From Candidatus Scalindua sp. (GTDB taxonomy: Bacteria; Planctomycetota; Brocadiia; Brocadiales; Scalinduaceae), in the NCBI GenBank assembly GCA_031316155.1, contig JALDRB010000014.1, positions 62,001 to 126,000 on the forward strand: DNA of 64,000 nt, read 5' to 3'. The notes under the pieces are model-generated. The model worked only from the letters and a program-made list of their open reading frames with translations, was not told where the DNA came from and searched no databases. The stretch's first letter is position 1. Each line of letters starts with the position of its first letter. Of this stretch, positions 27,284-35,708 are shown one piece after another. The position numbers and the translations under genes are program-made.

Positions 27284-28258
27284 ATGAAATCTCAATCAAT
27301 GAAACGAACTCTCGTAACCGGAGGAGCCGGTTTTCTGGGTTCACACCTTTGCGCAAGACTCTTGAAAGAAGGAAATGACGTAATCTGTGTAGACAACTAT
27401 TTCACGGGTACGAAGAATAACATTCTCAGCCTTCTTGATAATCCCCATTTTGAAATAATGCGGCACGATGTAACATTTCCCCTTTATGTAGAGGTAGATG
27501 AAATATACAATCTGGCGTGTCCGGCTTCACCGATCCATTATCAGCATGACCCGGTTCAGACCACAAAAACCTCTGTACACGGGGCAATCAACATGCTAGG
27601 CCTGGCCAAGAGGCTGGACGCACAAATATTTCAAGCCTCAACCAGTGAGGTTTACGGGGACCCGAAAGTTCACCCACAGTCAGAATCATACTGGGGACAT
27701 GTTAATCCAATCGGTTTCCGATCTTGTTATGATGAAGGCAAACGCTGCGCTGAGACTCTGTTTTTTGATTACCGGCGTCAACACAATTTACGAATCAAGG
27801 TGGCAAGAATCTTTAATACGTATGGACCGAACATGCATCCCAACGATGGCCGGGTTGTCTCAAACTTCATTGTCCAGGCCCTTAAAAACGAACCTATTAC
27901 TGTTTATGGTGATGGTTCTCAGACCCGTTCCTTCTGTTACGTTGACGACCTTATTGAAGCCATTGTCAGATTAATGGAGACACCTGATGATTTCGTCGGG
28001 CCCGTCAACACCGGTAACCCTGGTGAATTCACCATAAAGGAATTGGCAGAAAAGGTTATAAAAATGACCGGTTCCAAGTCTGAGCTTATCTATAAGCCTT
28101 TACCATCGGATGACCCAATTCAACGCCAGCCCAACATTACTCTTGCCAGGGAAAATCTGGGCTGGGAACCGAAAATAACACTTGATGAAGGTTTGGCAAA
28201 AACAATATCCTATTTTGAAAGTCTTGTGAAAGAAAAACAGGTCCCACGCTATTTCTAA
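27284..28258 (+). CDS. UDP-glucuronate decarboxylase (UDP-xylose synthase), SDR family
   Basis: Makes UDP-xylose from UDP-glucuronate with bound NAD, for polysaccharides or glycans. 324 aa extended SDR. NAD-binding [13 protein letters not shown] lies at residues 11-23. The catalytic elements are STSEVYGDP and [10 protein letters not shown] (the Y-x-x-x-K pair), and the family-specific [19 protein letters not shown] follows. These mark UXS rather than dTDP-glucose dehydratase. RBS AAGGAG lies before the ATG; a second ATG four codons in is possible. A sigma70-like promoter lies upstream. No glycosyltransferase is adjacent. Confidence 0.93.
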   Translation: MKSQSMKRTLVTGGAGFLGSHLCARLLKEGNDVICVDNYFTGTKNNILSLLDNPHFEIMRHDVTFPLYVEVDEIYNLACPASPIHYQHDPVQTTKTSVHGAINMLGLAKRLDAQIFQASTSEVYGDPKVHPQSESYWGHVNPIGFRSCYDEGKRCAETLFFDYRRQHNLRIKVARIFNTYGPNMHPNDGRVVSNFIVQALKNEPITVYGDGSQTRSFCYVDDLIEAIVRLMETPDDFVGPVNTGNPGEFTIKELAEKVIKMTGSKSELIYKPLPSDDPIQRQPNITLARENLGWEPKITLDEGLAKTISYFESLVKEKQVPRYF

Positions 28259-28382
28259 AAATACTGAGCGATAAGATGCCTGTCTAAGTATCAAGGGGGG
28301 GGGTAAAGAGTGGAATGAGAGTTGTTTGGAAACAATAATTAAGCAGCTATTCCTTGTTTGTGCATAATGCAAAATGGCATGA

Positions 28383-28402
28383 ACCAAATCGGTTTTAGTA
28401 TA
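28383..28402 (+). repeat. Right-end fragment of the dispersed repeat
   Basis: ACCAAATCGGTTTTAGTATA, identical to the right terminus of the full copies, with nothing else of the repeat; lies just before the HPF-like gene. Confidence 0.7.
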
Positions 28403-28449
28403 TCTTTGAACAAAATTATGATACTCATATAAAAAAAGGGGAGGGATGT

Positions 28450-28998
28450 ATGCAATTACCACTACAGATTACCTTTAGGGGTATGGAACCGTCCGATGCA
28501 GTAGAGGCGAATGTCAGGGAAAAAGCAGAGAAGCTGGAAAGATTTGCTGAACATATCACAAGTTGCCGTGTTATTGTTGAAGCCCCGCATAAACACCAAC
28601 AGAAAGGCTTACTCTATTCAGTAAAAGTCGATATCACTTTGCCGGGCAAGGAAATTGTTGCCACTCGCCATCCGGATGAGCATCATGCTCACGAAGATAT
28701 TTATGTGGCAATCAGAGATGCATTCAATGCGGCAGGCCGTCAGTTAGAGGACTACGTCAGAAGACGTCGTGCTGAAGTAAAAACACATGAGCTGCCGCCT
28801 TATGGTATTATCACAAAACTTTATCCTTATGAAGACTATGGTATTATCGAAACCCCTGATGGAAGTGAAATATATTTCCATCGCAATAGTGTGCTAAATG
28901 CTGATTTCGATAAATTGGAAAACGGTGCCCGTGTTCATTTTACAGAAGAGATGGGGGAAAAAGGCCCACAGGCAAGCTCTGTCCACGTTGAAGGCTGA
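28450..28998 (+). CDS. HPF/RaiA ribosome-hibernation factor fused to a cold-shock-like domain
   Basis: 182 aa. Residues 1-105 form the HPF/YfiA (sigma54 modulation) domain: ITFRGMEPSDAVEANVREKA, a beta-alpha-beta-beta-beta-alpha pattern ending in DAFNAAGRQLEDYVRRRR. Residues 117-182 resemble a cold-shock/S1-like barrel: YGIITKLYPYEDYGIIETPD, EIYFHRNSV and GPQASSVHVEG correspond to the G-x-I-x.. GFI and VFxHxS motifs. The HPF part should bind the 30S decoding region and the barrel could bind RNA. This two-domain type is known in several bacterial groups, distinct from long HPF with its dimerisation tail. RBS GGGAGGG precedes the ATG. Confidence 0.88.
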   Translation: MQLPLQITFRGMEPSDAVEANVREKAEKLERFAEHITSCRVIVEAPHKHQQKGLLYSVKVDITLPGKEIVATRHPDEHHAHEDIYVAIRDAFNAAGRQLEDYVRRRRAEVKTHELPPYGIITKLYPYEDYGIIETPDGSEIYFHRNSVLNADFDKLENGARVHFTEEMGEKGPQASSVHVEG

Positions 28999-29124
28999 AA
29001 ACACATTGTTTAGCATAAATAACAGGTTAGAGATCATGCGTTATGACACCGGGTTTGAAGAATAAGAGTGTCTGTTTATACCCAAACCTGACCGAACCAG
29101 AACCAGAGAAGGGGTAATAAATTA

Positions 29125-29178
29125 CCTGTCTGCGCCTGCCTGTGCGATGCACGCAGACAGGTGCTACGAACAGGCAGG
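29125..29178. repeat. Stand-alone GC-rich hairpin module (type 1)
   Basis: ACCTGTCTGCG, then CCTGCCTGTGCGATGCACGC, AGACAGGT and a further ACAGGCAGGC. The same CCTGCCTGTGCG..CGCAGACAGGT hairpin sits inside repeat copies at 5586, 44777, 52651 and 58327, so it can occur with or without the host repeat. Confidence 0.65.
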
Positions 29179-29653
29179 CAAATCTCAATTTACAAAACCA
29201 AAATAAATTTCAAATTACAATGTTACCGCCTGAACGAGTCATTCGGGCAGTCGAATTATCAACCCAACTTGCTCGCCCTGTTAAATATATATCAGGGCTT
29301 TTCCATTTGTATTTACAAAAAATGATGTTTTTGAAAGTTGTTGTCATGACATCCTCCTAAATGATTTAACAGCGTAAAAAATTTTAGAATTGTTTACCCA
29401 CCAGCCCGCCCATACCGGTACCTCCCGGACTTCTTCATACAAGCGGGCGGGTTCGTCCGACCGAGCTATCCGGGCGGATCTGATATCATCGAAAACGCAG
29501 TTAATAAATATTTTGCCAAATCATGTCCCTGTATGTCTGGAACAGGGATTGGTCAAAATATTTTTGTTAAGCACCTAAATTTCCGGTTTCTTTAACCTTT
29601 TGGTCTCCCAGACAGACTTCCCATGCCCTGCTGAATGCGTAGTCCTCATGACT

Positions 29654-29717
29654 TGCCTGCCCGGCCTGTCAGCCGTTCGGACGGATAAAATCGAAAACCA
29701 AATCGGTTTTAGTATAT
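29654..29717 (+). repeat. Dispersed repeat, right-end fragment with type 2 hairpin
   Basis: GCCTGCCCGGCCTGTCAGCC and GTTCGGACGGATAAAATCG, then AAAACCAAATCGGTTTTAGTATA in part. The CCCGGCCTGTCAGCCGTTC piece also occurs at about 42053 and 63900. Confidence 0.75.
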
Positions 29718-30150
29718 TAACCATAGTAAAGGACTATTGAAAATGGTTTCTCTGTAGTATGCTGAGTAATAGCACCTCTTAAAATATATTCAGTTTCATA
29801 CCGAATGCATCAGATTAAAAGAGTTCGTGCCTGGCATTTATGAATATATTGGTATTAATGTTTATCGTATGAAAGGATTGATATGACAATTATATGAAGG
29901 GAGAAATAGCCATTCGAATTACAGATGGGAAGGTGATGTAACTTATCATAAATTAAAGTTTTGCAAGTACAGATATTATTGCGCTCTTGAAATTTGGTAT
30001 TCAAGTCAACACAACAGTATAATTTCATTTGCTTGACGAGATTAACGGGCGGCAAATGTTGAATAGAAAAAATATTTTATATTTGTCACAGTTTAACATT
30101 TACCATAACACTATTTGATAAAATGCAATATAATTATTAAAATAGTGTAC

Positions 30151-30219
30151 ATGAAAGTGTTAATAGATTCTGAATTTCTTGTTAAATTAACCAAACAAAA
30201 ATTAAAAGAACTTGTATAA
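30151..30219 (+). pseudogene. 22-codon reading frame resembling the start of a PIN-type protein
   Basis: MKVLIDSEFLVKLTKQKLKE and two more residues, then stop. MKVLIDS-x-(F/V)LV is a common start of PIN-domain toxins, but the domain is absent, so at most this is a truncated copy. It lies 38 bases before a small charged ORF that could be an antitoxin-like partner. Confidence 0.25.
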
Positions 30220-30257
30220 ATAAATCACCATTTACTCGCCGATGAAGGTAATAGAAA

Positions 30258-30458
30258 ATGATTAAAGAATATAAAAGTATGGAAGAAATCCACAAAATTG
30301 TGGAAAATCTGCATAACAAGCGTGTCAATTTGGATTCAGATGAAGTAATAAAGGAAATGAAGGATGGAGCAGAGAAAGTAAAAAAAGAGTATAACGTAAA
30401 ACTCAGTAAACAAAATTTCTTAGCAAAGCATAAAAGCAGTAAAATGGTCACCAATTGA
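30258..30458 (+). CDS. Small charged helical protein, unknown (possible antitoxin-like)
   Basis: 66 aa, start ATG with GAAGG upstream. The sequence MIKEYKSMEEIHKIVENLHN and EVIKEMKDGAEKVKKEYNVK is amphipathic and strongly charged, as in small DNA- or toxin-binding antitoxins, but no defined motif is present. Its stop overlaps the beginning of the next gene by 4 bases, so it could be translationally coupled to the ExbB-like membrane protein and be part of that module. Confidence 0.45.
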   Translation: MIKEYKSMEEIHKIVENLHNKRVNLDSDEVIKEMKDGAEKVKKEYNVKLSKQNFLAKHKSSKMVTN

Positions 30459-31951
30459 CCCCTTATTTTCATACTATGAGATCAAGAATATTTATCATTG
30501 TTGCAGGATGTTTTGGGCTCGTAATCTCAATTTCACTCTTTTTATTCTCTATAACCGCTCCCGCTCGGATTACGACGTTCCCGGAATCACTGTTGAGTGC
30601 GTTAAAGCCGGAAAGTCTAAACGTCTCAACGTTACAGACAGTTCAATCCGGAGAAGATGTATTTGATTTTTTAACAAAAGAACCAGTGTTTTCCGCACTT
30701 GTCTATCCTGAAACTGAGCAAAAGGCAATGGGCATGCTTAAGGCCAGAGGCCATTTGTTTTATCAACAACTCTGCAGCTGGCAGGAGGGACGCAAGGCAC
30801 AGCTCCTTTACCCCCTGAGTGATGTAAGAGGCAGTCCTACGAAAATTATTTTTCTCCTGTTTTCTATTCTGCTGGAAACGGAAGACATGTCATTAGAGTT
30901 GAAAAATAATCTTGAGAAAGAGCTCATACAAGCGCCTGAGAAGGAGTGGGGGGCTTTCGAGAAATCTGCGCTGAGTCTTCTGTTCTTATCTAAACGGCTC
31001 TCATTGGAAGATCTTCGAATATTCATACGTTTATCAAACCAGAGCGATTCTTTAGTTACATTTGCCGCTTTTTTACAGAAAATGCCAGACCAATCTGCAA
31101 ATATCCTGAAAATTGCAGAATATCTCACTCCATCTACCGTACCAAGTTTCTTCAATTATCTCGCCAGATGGCATACAACAGGAATCAATACCCTCTTACA
31201 GGCTCATAAACAGAGCCGTGAGTCGTTCTCATTTTTGCTGGAACATCAGAGAGGTATTGGTGCGGACTGGCCATCGTTCGTATCAAATGATTATTATCCC
31301 ATTGCCTGGTTTAATGCTATTCATGCAGCTGATCCCGACTACGCATATGGTTTAAAAACCTTGTTCATGTTTGTTTCAATCCTCCTCTTTCTGTTTTCCT
31401 GTGCCGTTCTCACCGTTCGATTACAATTCAGTTATTGTTTATTGTTTATTAGTGTTGGTATTTTGTGTACTCTTGTCTTATCGCTTGGATTAGAAAGAGG
31501 GCCACTGATCCTGCCCGATCTTCCTGTGTTAAATTTTAGCAATGCTGTTTCTCAAAATCTCTTTAATTCCGCATCATTAACAAAAGGAGTGACTGGTATG
31601 AATTTTATTTCACTTGCATTCACGATCTTTTTTTTCTCTCTTCAATTGTTTCTCTATTTTCTGGGGAGAAATCATATTGACAAAATCAAAAAGGTGCCTG
31701 CCGATGCCTCTACCAAAGTTAAGCTTTTAGAAAATGAGGATCACCTGTTTGATATGGGACTGTACGTGGGCTTAAGTGGTACGGTCCTGTCATTGATTGT
31801 GATCACCATGGGATGTTCGAACATTGGTTTAATGAGTGCATATACGTCTACGCTTTTCGGTATAATTGAAGTTGCACTCTTGAAACTTACTTCTCTGAGA
31901 CCTTACAAAAAATTACTCATTCTTGAAATGAGTACTATAGCTAAAGTATAA
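30455..31951 (+). CDS. ExbB/TolQ/MotA-like membrane protein
   Basis: 498 aa. One membrane helix near residues 11-32, a long soluble helical part (about 35-310), then five more hydrophobic segments (about 313-335, 340-362, 395-418, 443-463 and 470-490). The last pair, DMGLYVGLSGTVLSLIVITM and MSAYTSTLFGIIEVALLKL, matches the proton-channel core of ExbB/TolQ/MotA (LGLLGTVxGL and ISxALxTTxxGL). Such proteins form a pentamer around two copies of an ExbD/MotB-like partner, supplied here by the next gene 4 bases downstream. The function beyond ion-driven motion is unknown. An internal ATG (MRSRIFI, residue 8) is an alternative start. Confidence 0.7.
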   Translation: MTPYFHTMRSRIFIIVAGCFGLVISISLFLFSITAPARITTFPESLLSALKPESLNVSTLQTVQSGEDVFDFLTKEPVFSALVYPETEQKAMGMLKARGHLFYQQLCSWQEGRKAQLLYPLSDVRGSPTKIIFLLFSILLETEDMSLELKNNLEKELIQAPEKEWGAFEKSALSLLFLSKRLSLEDLRIFIRLSNQSDSLVTFAAFLQKMPDQSANILKIAEYLTPSTVPSFFNYLARWHTTGINTLLQAHKQSRESFSFLLEHQRGIGADWPSFVSNDYYPIAWFNAIHAADPDYAYGLKTLFMFVSILLFLFSCAVLTVRLQFSYCLLFISVGILCTLVLSLGLERGPLILPDLPVLNFSNAVSQNLFNSASLTKGVTGMNFISLAFTIFFFSLQLFLYFLGRNHIDKIKKVPADASTKVKLLENEDHLFDMGLYVGLSGTVLSLIVITMGCSNIGLMSAYTSTLFGIIEVALLKLTSLRPYKKLLILEMSTIAKV

Positions 31952-31955
31952 GAAA

Positions 31956-33545
31956 ATGAACAAAACACTTTTAATTGTTGTTTGTGATTTTTTAATTATC
32001 AGCATTTTGTCTTTAGCGAATTTCTCAGATTATTTATCCGTAAGTAGTGACGGGAGATATGGCAATGAGGGGGTTTCCGTTCAATCAGATATTTTAGATT
32101 CATTGGCAACAACACTTGAGATTGAAAAGAATGTGCAGGCAAAACTACAGGCATCCAAGGAAAAAACAGAAGAGGAGTTACAAAAAGAGAGCGAGATAAA
32201 AAAACAGCTTGAGAAAGAGTTGGTAGACTTGCATAAAGAGAGCGAGCAGTTGAACAAACTGCTTCATCTGGGAAAAGGAGAATTAACTAAAATAACCTCT
32301 CACATGAATAAAATAGAAACCGAACTATCCGAGAAGAACCGGCTCAATACATTGCTGGAGAGACAACTTGCCGAGGAGCTGAAGAAGTCAGAGACTATGG
32401 AAACTGCTCTCATGGAAAAATCAAAGAAATTCGAACTCACTGAAGCAAATTTACACACTGCGTTAAATAGTATTGAGAACTTAAGCAGTGAAGTAACAGA
32501 GTCGAAAGAGTATGCGAGAAGATTGGAAAACCGGGTTACAGAACAAATGGAAAATATTTCTCAAAGCCAGGTTGCGTATTCCGCCTTACAAGAGCAATTG
32601 AAAGCACGCTCTCAGGAAAGGGATGAATTAGTGCTCCAGACACGTAAACTGGAACAACAGACACGTAATATGGAGAAAGAAATAAAAAAGAAGAATGATG
32701 CTTTGATAAATGCCAGAGAAGACTCCCTTATTCAGGAATTGGCAAAGAACAAAGAGTTGGCGGAACGGGAGAAGACCATGGCGGTTCAGGAAAAACAAAT
32801 TGAGACACTGGAATTACGGCTCCTGAACTACTCAAACAACGAATTGTTTCAACAGTTCTTAGATAGAAAATGCGAAATTACCCTTGAAGCTTACGTGAAA
32901 GGCCTCTTATCACCTGTTTCTTATCACAATAAAATAGAATCGGTTCTCGTAAAAACTTCAGACCAAACTGGACTTCTGATACATTACAACGATTCTCCTC
33001 TCAATTGGTCAAATTTCAAAAAAGACCTGGAAACCCTTTCGCTTGGTCTTCTGTTGAAAGGTCAGAGTGTCACAGCCTCATTATCTTCTCTCTGCGCTTT
33101 AGAGGCAGACCCTAGAATCCTTTTTTTGAAACTGACGGAACAGCTCCCCGTATCAAATGTTTTTTTTGAAATAGAGACAGAAATTTCCCGATTCGACGAA
33201 GCGCTCTTGATTCGAGGTAATGAAGGGAAATACGGTTCTTTTAAATTGCAACTTATCAATGGAAGACCTAATTACTTCCGGGTACCCTCCTCACTTAAAA
33301 CCAGGCTTTTCGGCTCCTTTTCCCCAGAGCCGGGAGATTTAGTCTTTAGCCGTAATGGAAAATTGCTGGGCATCATGGCGTCAGCAAGAGAGGCCATGAG
33401 ACTCAGCAGTCTTTCCTGTGCTGAAACATTTCGAACTGGAAACACACGTGATCGAGGTGATCAAGTAAAACATCAGGATGCATACCAGAAATGGGAAAAG
33501 AGATTAGATTCAGGTCATTACTCTAACTCAGAAGTGGGCGAGTAA
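31956..33545 (+). CDS. ExbD/MotB-like anchor with long coiled coil and C-terminal domain
   Basis: 529 aa. A single N-terminal membrane helix carries an Asp near its start (MNKTLLIVVCDFLIISILSL, Asp11), as in the proton-carrying helix of ExbD/TolR/MotB. Residues about 55-292 are an uninterrupted coiled coil of heptads rich in Glu, Lys, Leu and Gln. The C-terminal 230 residues look globular and beta-rich; PGDLVFSRNGKLLGIMAS (near 450-465) recalls the last part of trypsin-like folds but lacks the GDSGG serine. It starts 4 bases after the ExbB-like gene, so the two form a unit. I infer an ion-driven stator with a long arm. Confidence 0.65.
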   Translation: MNKTLLIVVCDFLIISILSLANFSDYLSVSSDGRYGNEGVSVQSDILDSLATTLEIEKNVQAKLQASKEKTEEELQKESEIKKQLEKELVDLHKESEQLNKLLHLGKGELTKITSHMNKIETELSEKNRLNTLLERQLAEELKKSETMETALMEKSKKFELTEANLHTALNSIENLSSEVTESKEYARRLENRVTEQMENISQSQVAYSALQEQLKARSQERDELVLQTRKLEQQTRNMEKEIKKKNDALINAREDSLIQELAKNKELAEREKTMAVQEKQIETLELRLLNYSNNELFQQFLDRKCEITLEAYVKGLLSPVSYHNKIESVLVKTSDQTGLLIHYNDSPLNWSNFKKDLETLSLGLLLKGQSVTASLSSLCALEADPRILFLKLTEQLPVSNVFFEIETEISRFDEALLIRGNEGKYGSFKLQLINGRPNYFRVPSSLKTRLFGSFSPEPGDLVFSRNGKLLGIMASAREAMRLSSLSCAETFRTGNTRDRGDQVKHQDAYQKWEKRLDSGHYSNSEVGE

Positions 33546-33575
33546 CAAGTTAGATTATCCTGGCTAACTTTTCCA
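33544..33575. repeat. 32-bp repeat with short stem, copy 1
   Basis: AACAAGTTAGATTATCCTGG followed by CTAACTTTTCCA; AGTTAG and CTAACT can pair. A second copy with two changes is at 44587-44618. This copy overlaps the stop of the coiled-coil gene and could act as a terminator-like hairpin. Confidence 0.55.
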
Positions 33576-33860
33576 TGGCCTCAAGACTGCCTTGTGCAAT
33601 AAGGGCAGGTACTGCTCCCTGAATGTTAACCGATAATTATCCTACCGTATACTCGTGAGGAGCAATTGTCCATAACCACCAGCAACAATAAGTGCTCCCA
33701 ATATTGCCATTTCAACGTTACAGTATAGACTCAACCCAAATGATAGCAGGAGGGTTCTCAGTGAAGTTTGAATTTTTCGTAAAACCATGAACGGGCACAA
33801 AAATAAATAAACAGGAGAGACGTTTGGAGTTAATATAAAGCGGTAAACAATGCAGGATTT
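33576..33860. other. Spacer between convergent modules
   Basis: No intact gene between the plus-strand membrane module and the minus-strand operon. The minus strand shows short coding-like pieces (such as VPALIAQGSLEAMEKLARI) with no start; origin unknown. Confidence 0.4.
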
Positions 33861-35708
33861 TTACAGCCATTGAGGTTTATTCTTCAGTATCATTCTTCCG
33901 TATTCAGTTATTGAACGGCCTCGCTTTGTAGATTTTACTGCGTTTATCTGCATCAGGTAGGGTTCTATCACGTTTCTGATCTCTTCAATATTGCACGGTA
34001 GCAAATTGTTCAACACGAGAATGCCCTTCGGCTGCTCTTTTACGCAATCCAGGTACAAGAAATCACCAGCCGTAAGTCCGTTTTCATCGACCTGCCAAAC
34101 TTCGCTTAACATACGCTTCAGCCCTTCAACTGTAAAAGAATATGCTTCTGAATTGTATTCATTATGATCTATAAATTCGTTCATCTTGCTTAAGGCCAGA
34201 CGAGGCACAAGTCTCCCAACCTTTGCAATTCCCCGGCAGACATCGGATGTTACTTCCTTTCCCTTTCTGGTAAACTCCATAGAGATCAACCTGCCGACTT
34301 CTTCTATTGAGTAATGAACAAGGTCTATCATTCTGAAGCGTGTAAGAAACGCCGTGGGTAATGTACCCTTGTCTGTTGTGGCCAGTAAAATTGTTGCATC
34401 AGTGAAATCTCCCACGATATCTTTTACAACTGCCCTGCGCTCTTTTGGCTCAAAAAGATTCAGAAATTCATCTGCCCTTCTGGAAAGATTATGAGCTTCA
34501 TCAATAAACAGAACGAGGGGGGGGTACTTCATTTTGGGTTTTCCTGAATCGGTACCGGCCTCTTCTGCTTTCAAGTTGTGTGACATGAGTGTTCTGTCTA
34601 TTTCTGTTACCATCTGTTGCAAACTATTAAAAGAAGTCGATGGTATATCAATAAAAGGTAATTCCAGACAAGAAGCAACTCTTCTCGCCAATTCTGTTTT
34701 TCCCAAGCCTGCAGGGCCACAAAACATAATATTATCAGGCATCTTCTTTGGTTGCTTTCTGGTTGCCAGCGTGAGTTTTACCTTGAGTTTTCTGACAGAT
34801 AACTCATTCCCTACATAACCCAGAAATGCCTCTTCCACTTCCGGAGGAAAGGGGGGTGCAGGGTCTTCAATTTTGATATCATCTCGAACTTTCTGGGGTA
34901 GTACTTCCTCACAGGGGCTGAATGTCCACATGATGCCTTTCTTACACGTTACTCCTTTTGCGGCTTCTATTAATGACATATAAAACAGTACTTGTGCAAT
35001 CTGCAGCTCATACTGCGCCTGGTTCCCAAACTTGTATTCCCACAGGCATATTTCACCATTCTCCTGATTAAGGGTCACGGCATCAGGTCTGCCACGCAGG
35101 TGAATCTTCTTGTCTTTAAAACTAATTATTTCATTCAGGTCGTTTTCCAGATCTAAAAAATATGCCGTTGGTGAAAATTTCTTCAGGTTCATCTTTCTGA
35201 GACTATAACAGATCTCTTTTATCCACAATTTCATACTCTCCATGAGGATGTCACACTTCTCAATATCACTATCACTCTTTAAAAGACCGGATGATTGTGC
35301 CAGGGAAACAAGTTTTCTATCAAATAGAGAATTCCATACAAACCGGTATGTTTCATCCGGATCTCGCAAACTCAATCCTTCCCGTAAACACTCTGCACCT
35401 TCTCTTCGGAAAAACATGATTATCTCTTTCAACCAATCATGAAGCCGGTTACCGATATCAAGTGCATCAATGTTTTCTTCCCTTGGTTTACTTTGAAAAT
35501 CCTGACTTATGTCCTTTGCGTAAATAGGGAGAAGGGCCTTTAGCCTCTCTTTGATTTCGGTAACCGTAAGTGAGGGAATCCCTTCACGTGTCCTGCGGTG
35601 AGGAACCAGTTGGTCAATATTATCAAAAAGAGCACTAAAGATTTTCTGTTGTAATTTATTTCTTAATTCCGATGTAATTTCGAGTTTGTAAATTTCAGGT
35701 TTAAGCAT
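33861..35708 (-). CDS. Fusion of a RecB/Cas4-type PD-(D/E)XK nuclease and a RuvB-like AAA+ motor
   Basis: 615 aa. The N-terminal half has the PDDEXK_1 nuclease pattern: IGNRLHDWLKE with His90, GRPDA with Asp209, WEYK with Glu224 and Lys226, and a QIAQVLFY motif (Gln236, Gln239, Tyr243), the arrangement of RecB, AddB and Cas4. The C-terminal half is an AAA+ ATPase: Walker A GPAGLGKTELAR (331-342), Walker B LFIDEAHN (400-407), sensor LLATTDKG (441-448), a candidate Arg finger in LTRF, and a winged-helix tail (PYLMQINAVKSTKRGRSITE near 585-604) very like the RuvB C-terminus. I know no standard family with this order. It overlaps the preceding ATPase gene by 8 bases. Likely cuts and translocates along DNA. 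Confidence 0.82.
   Translation of the reverse strand: MLKPEIYKLEITSELRNKLQQKIFSALFDNIDQLVPHRRTREGIPSLTVTEIKERLKALLPIYAKDISQDFQSKPREENIDALDIGNRLHDWLKEIIMFFRREGAECLREGLSLRDPDETYRFVWNSLFDRKLVSLAQSSGLLKSDSDIEKCDILMESMKLWIKEICYSLRKMNLKKFSPTAYFLDLENDLNEIISFKDKKIHLRGRPDAVTLNQENGEICLWEYKFGNQAQYELQIAQVLFYMSLIEAAKGVTCKKGIMWTFSPCEEVLPQKVRDDIKIEDPAPPFPPEVEEAFLGYVGNELSVRKLKVKLTLATRKQPKKMPDNIMFCGPAGLGKTELARRVASCLELPFIDIPSTSFNSLQQMVTEIDRTLMSHNLKAEEAGTDSGKPKMKYPPLVLFIDEAHNLSRRADEFLNLFEPKERRAVVKDIVGDFTDATILLATTDKGTLPTAFLTRFRMIDLVHYSIEEVGRLISMEFTRKGKEVTSDVCRGIAKVGRLVPRLALSKMNEFIDHNEYNSEAYSFTVEGLKRMLSEVWQVDENGLTAGDFLYLDCVKEQPKGILVLNNLLPCNIEEIRNVIEPYLMQINAVKSTKRGRSITEYGRMILKNKPQWL

Larger units (their letters stand above)
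28999..30150. other. Repeat-rich spacer, 1.15 kb
   Basis: No intact gene. Contains the inner hairpin module of the dispersed repeat standing alone (29125-29178), a region with CCCGCCC/GGGCGGG inverted sequence (about 29400-29455), and a right-end fragment of the repeat (29654-29717). The GC-rich pieces stand out from the AT-rich surroundings and look like debris of the same hairpin families. Confidence 0.6.

Noticed and set aside
29340-29360. Fourth copy of the palindromic promoter (TTGTCATGACA)
   Set aside because: The three-base spacer is missing and no -10 box follows at 17 bases.
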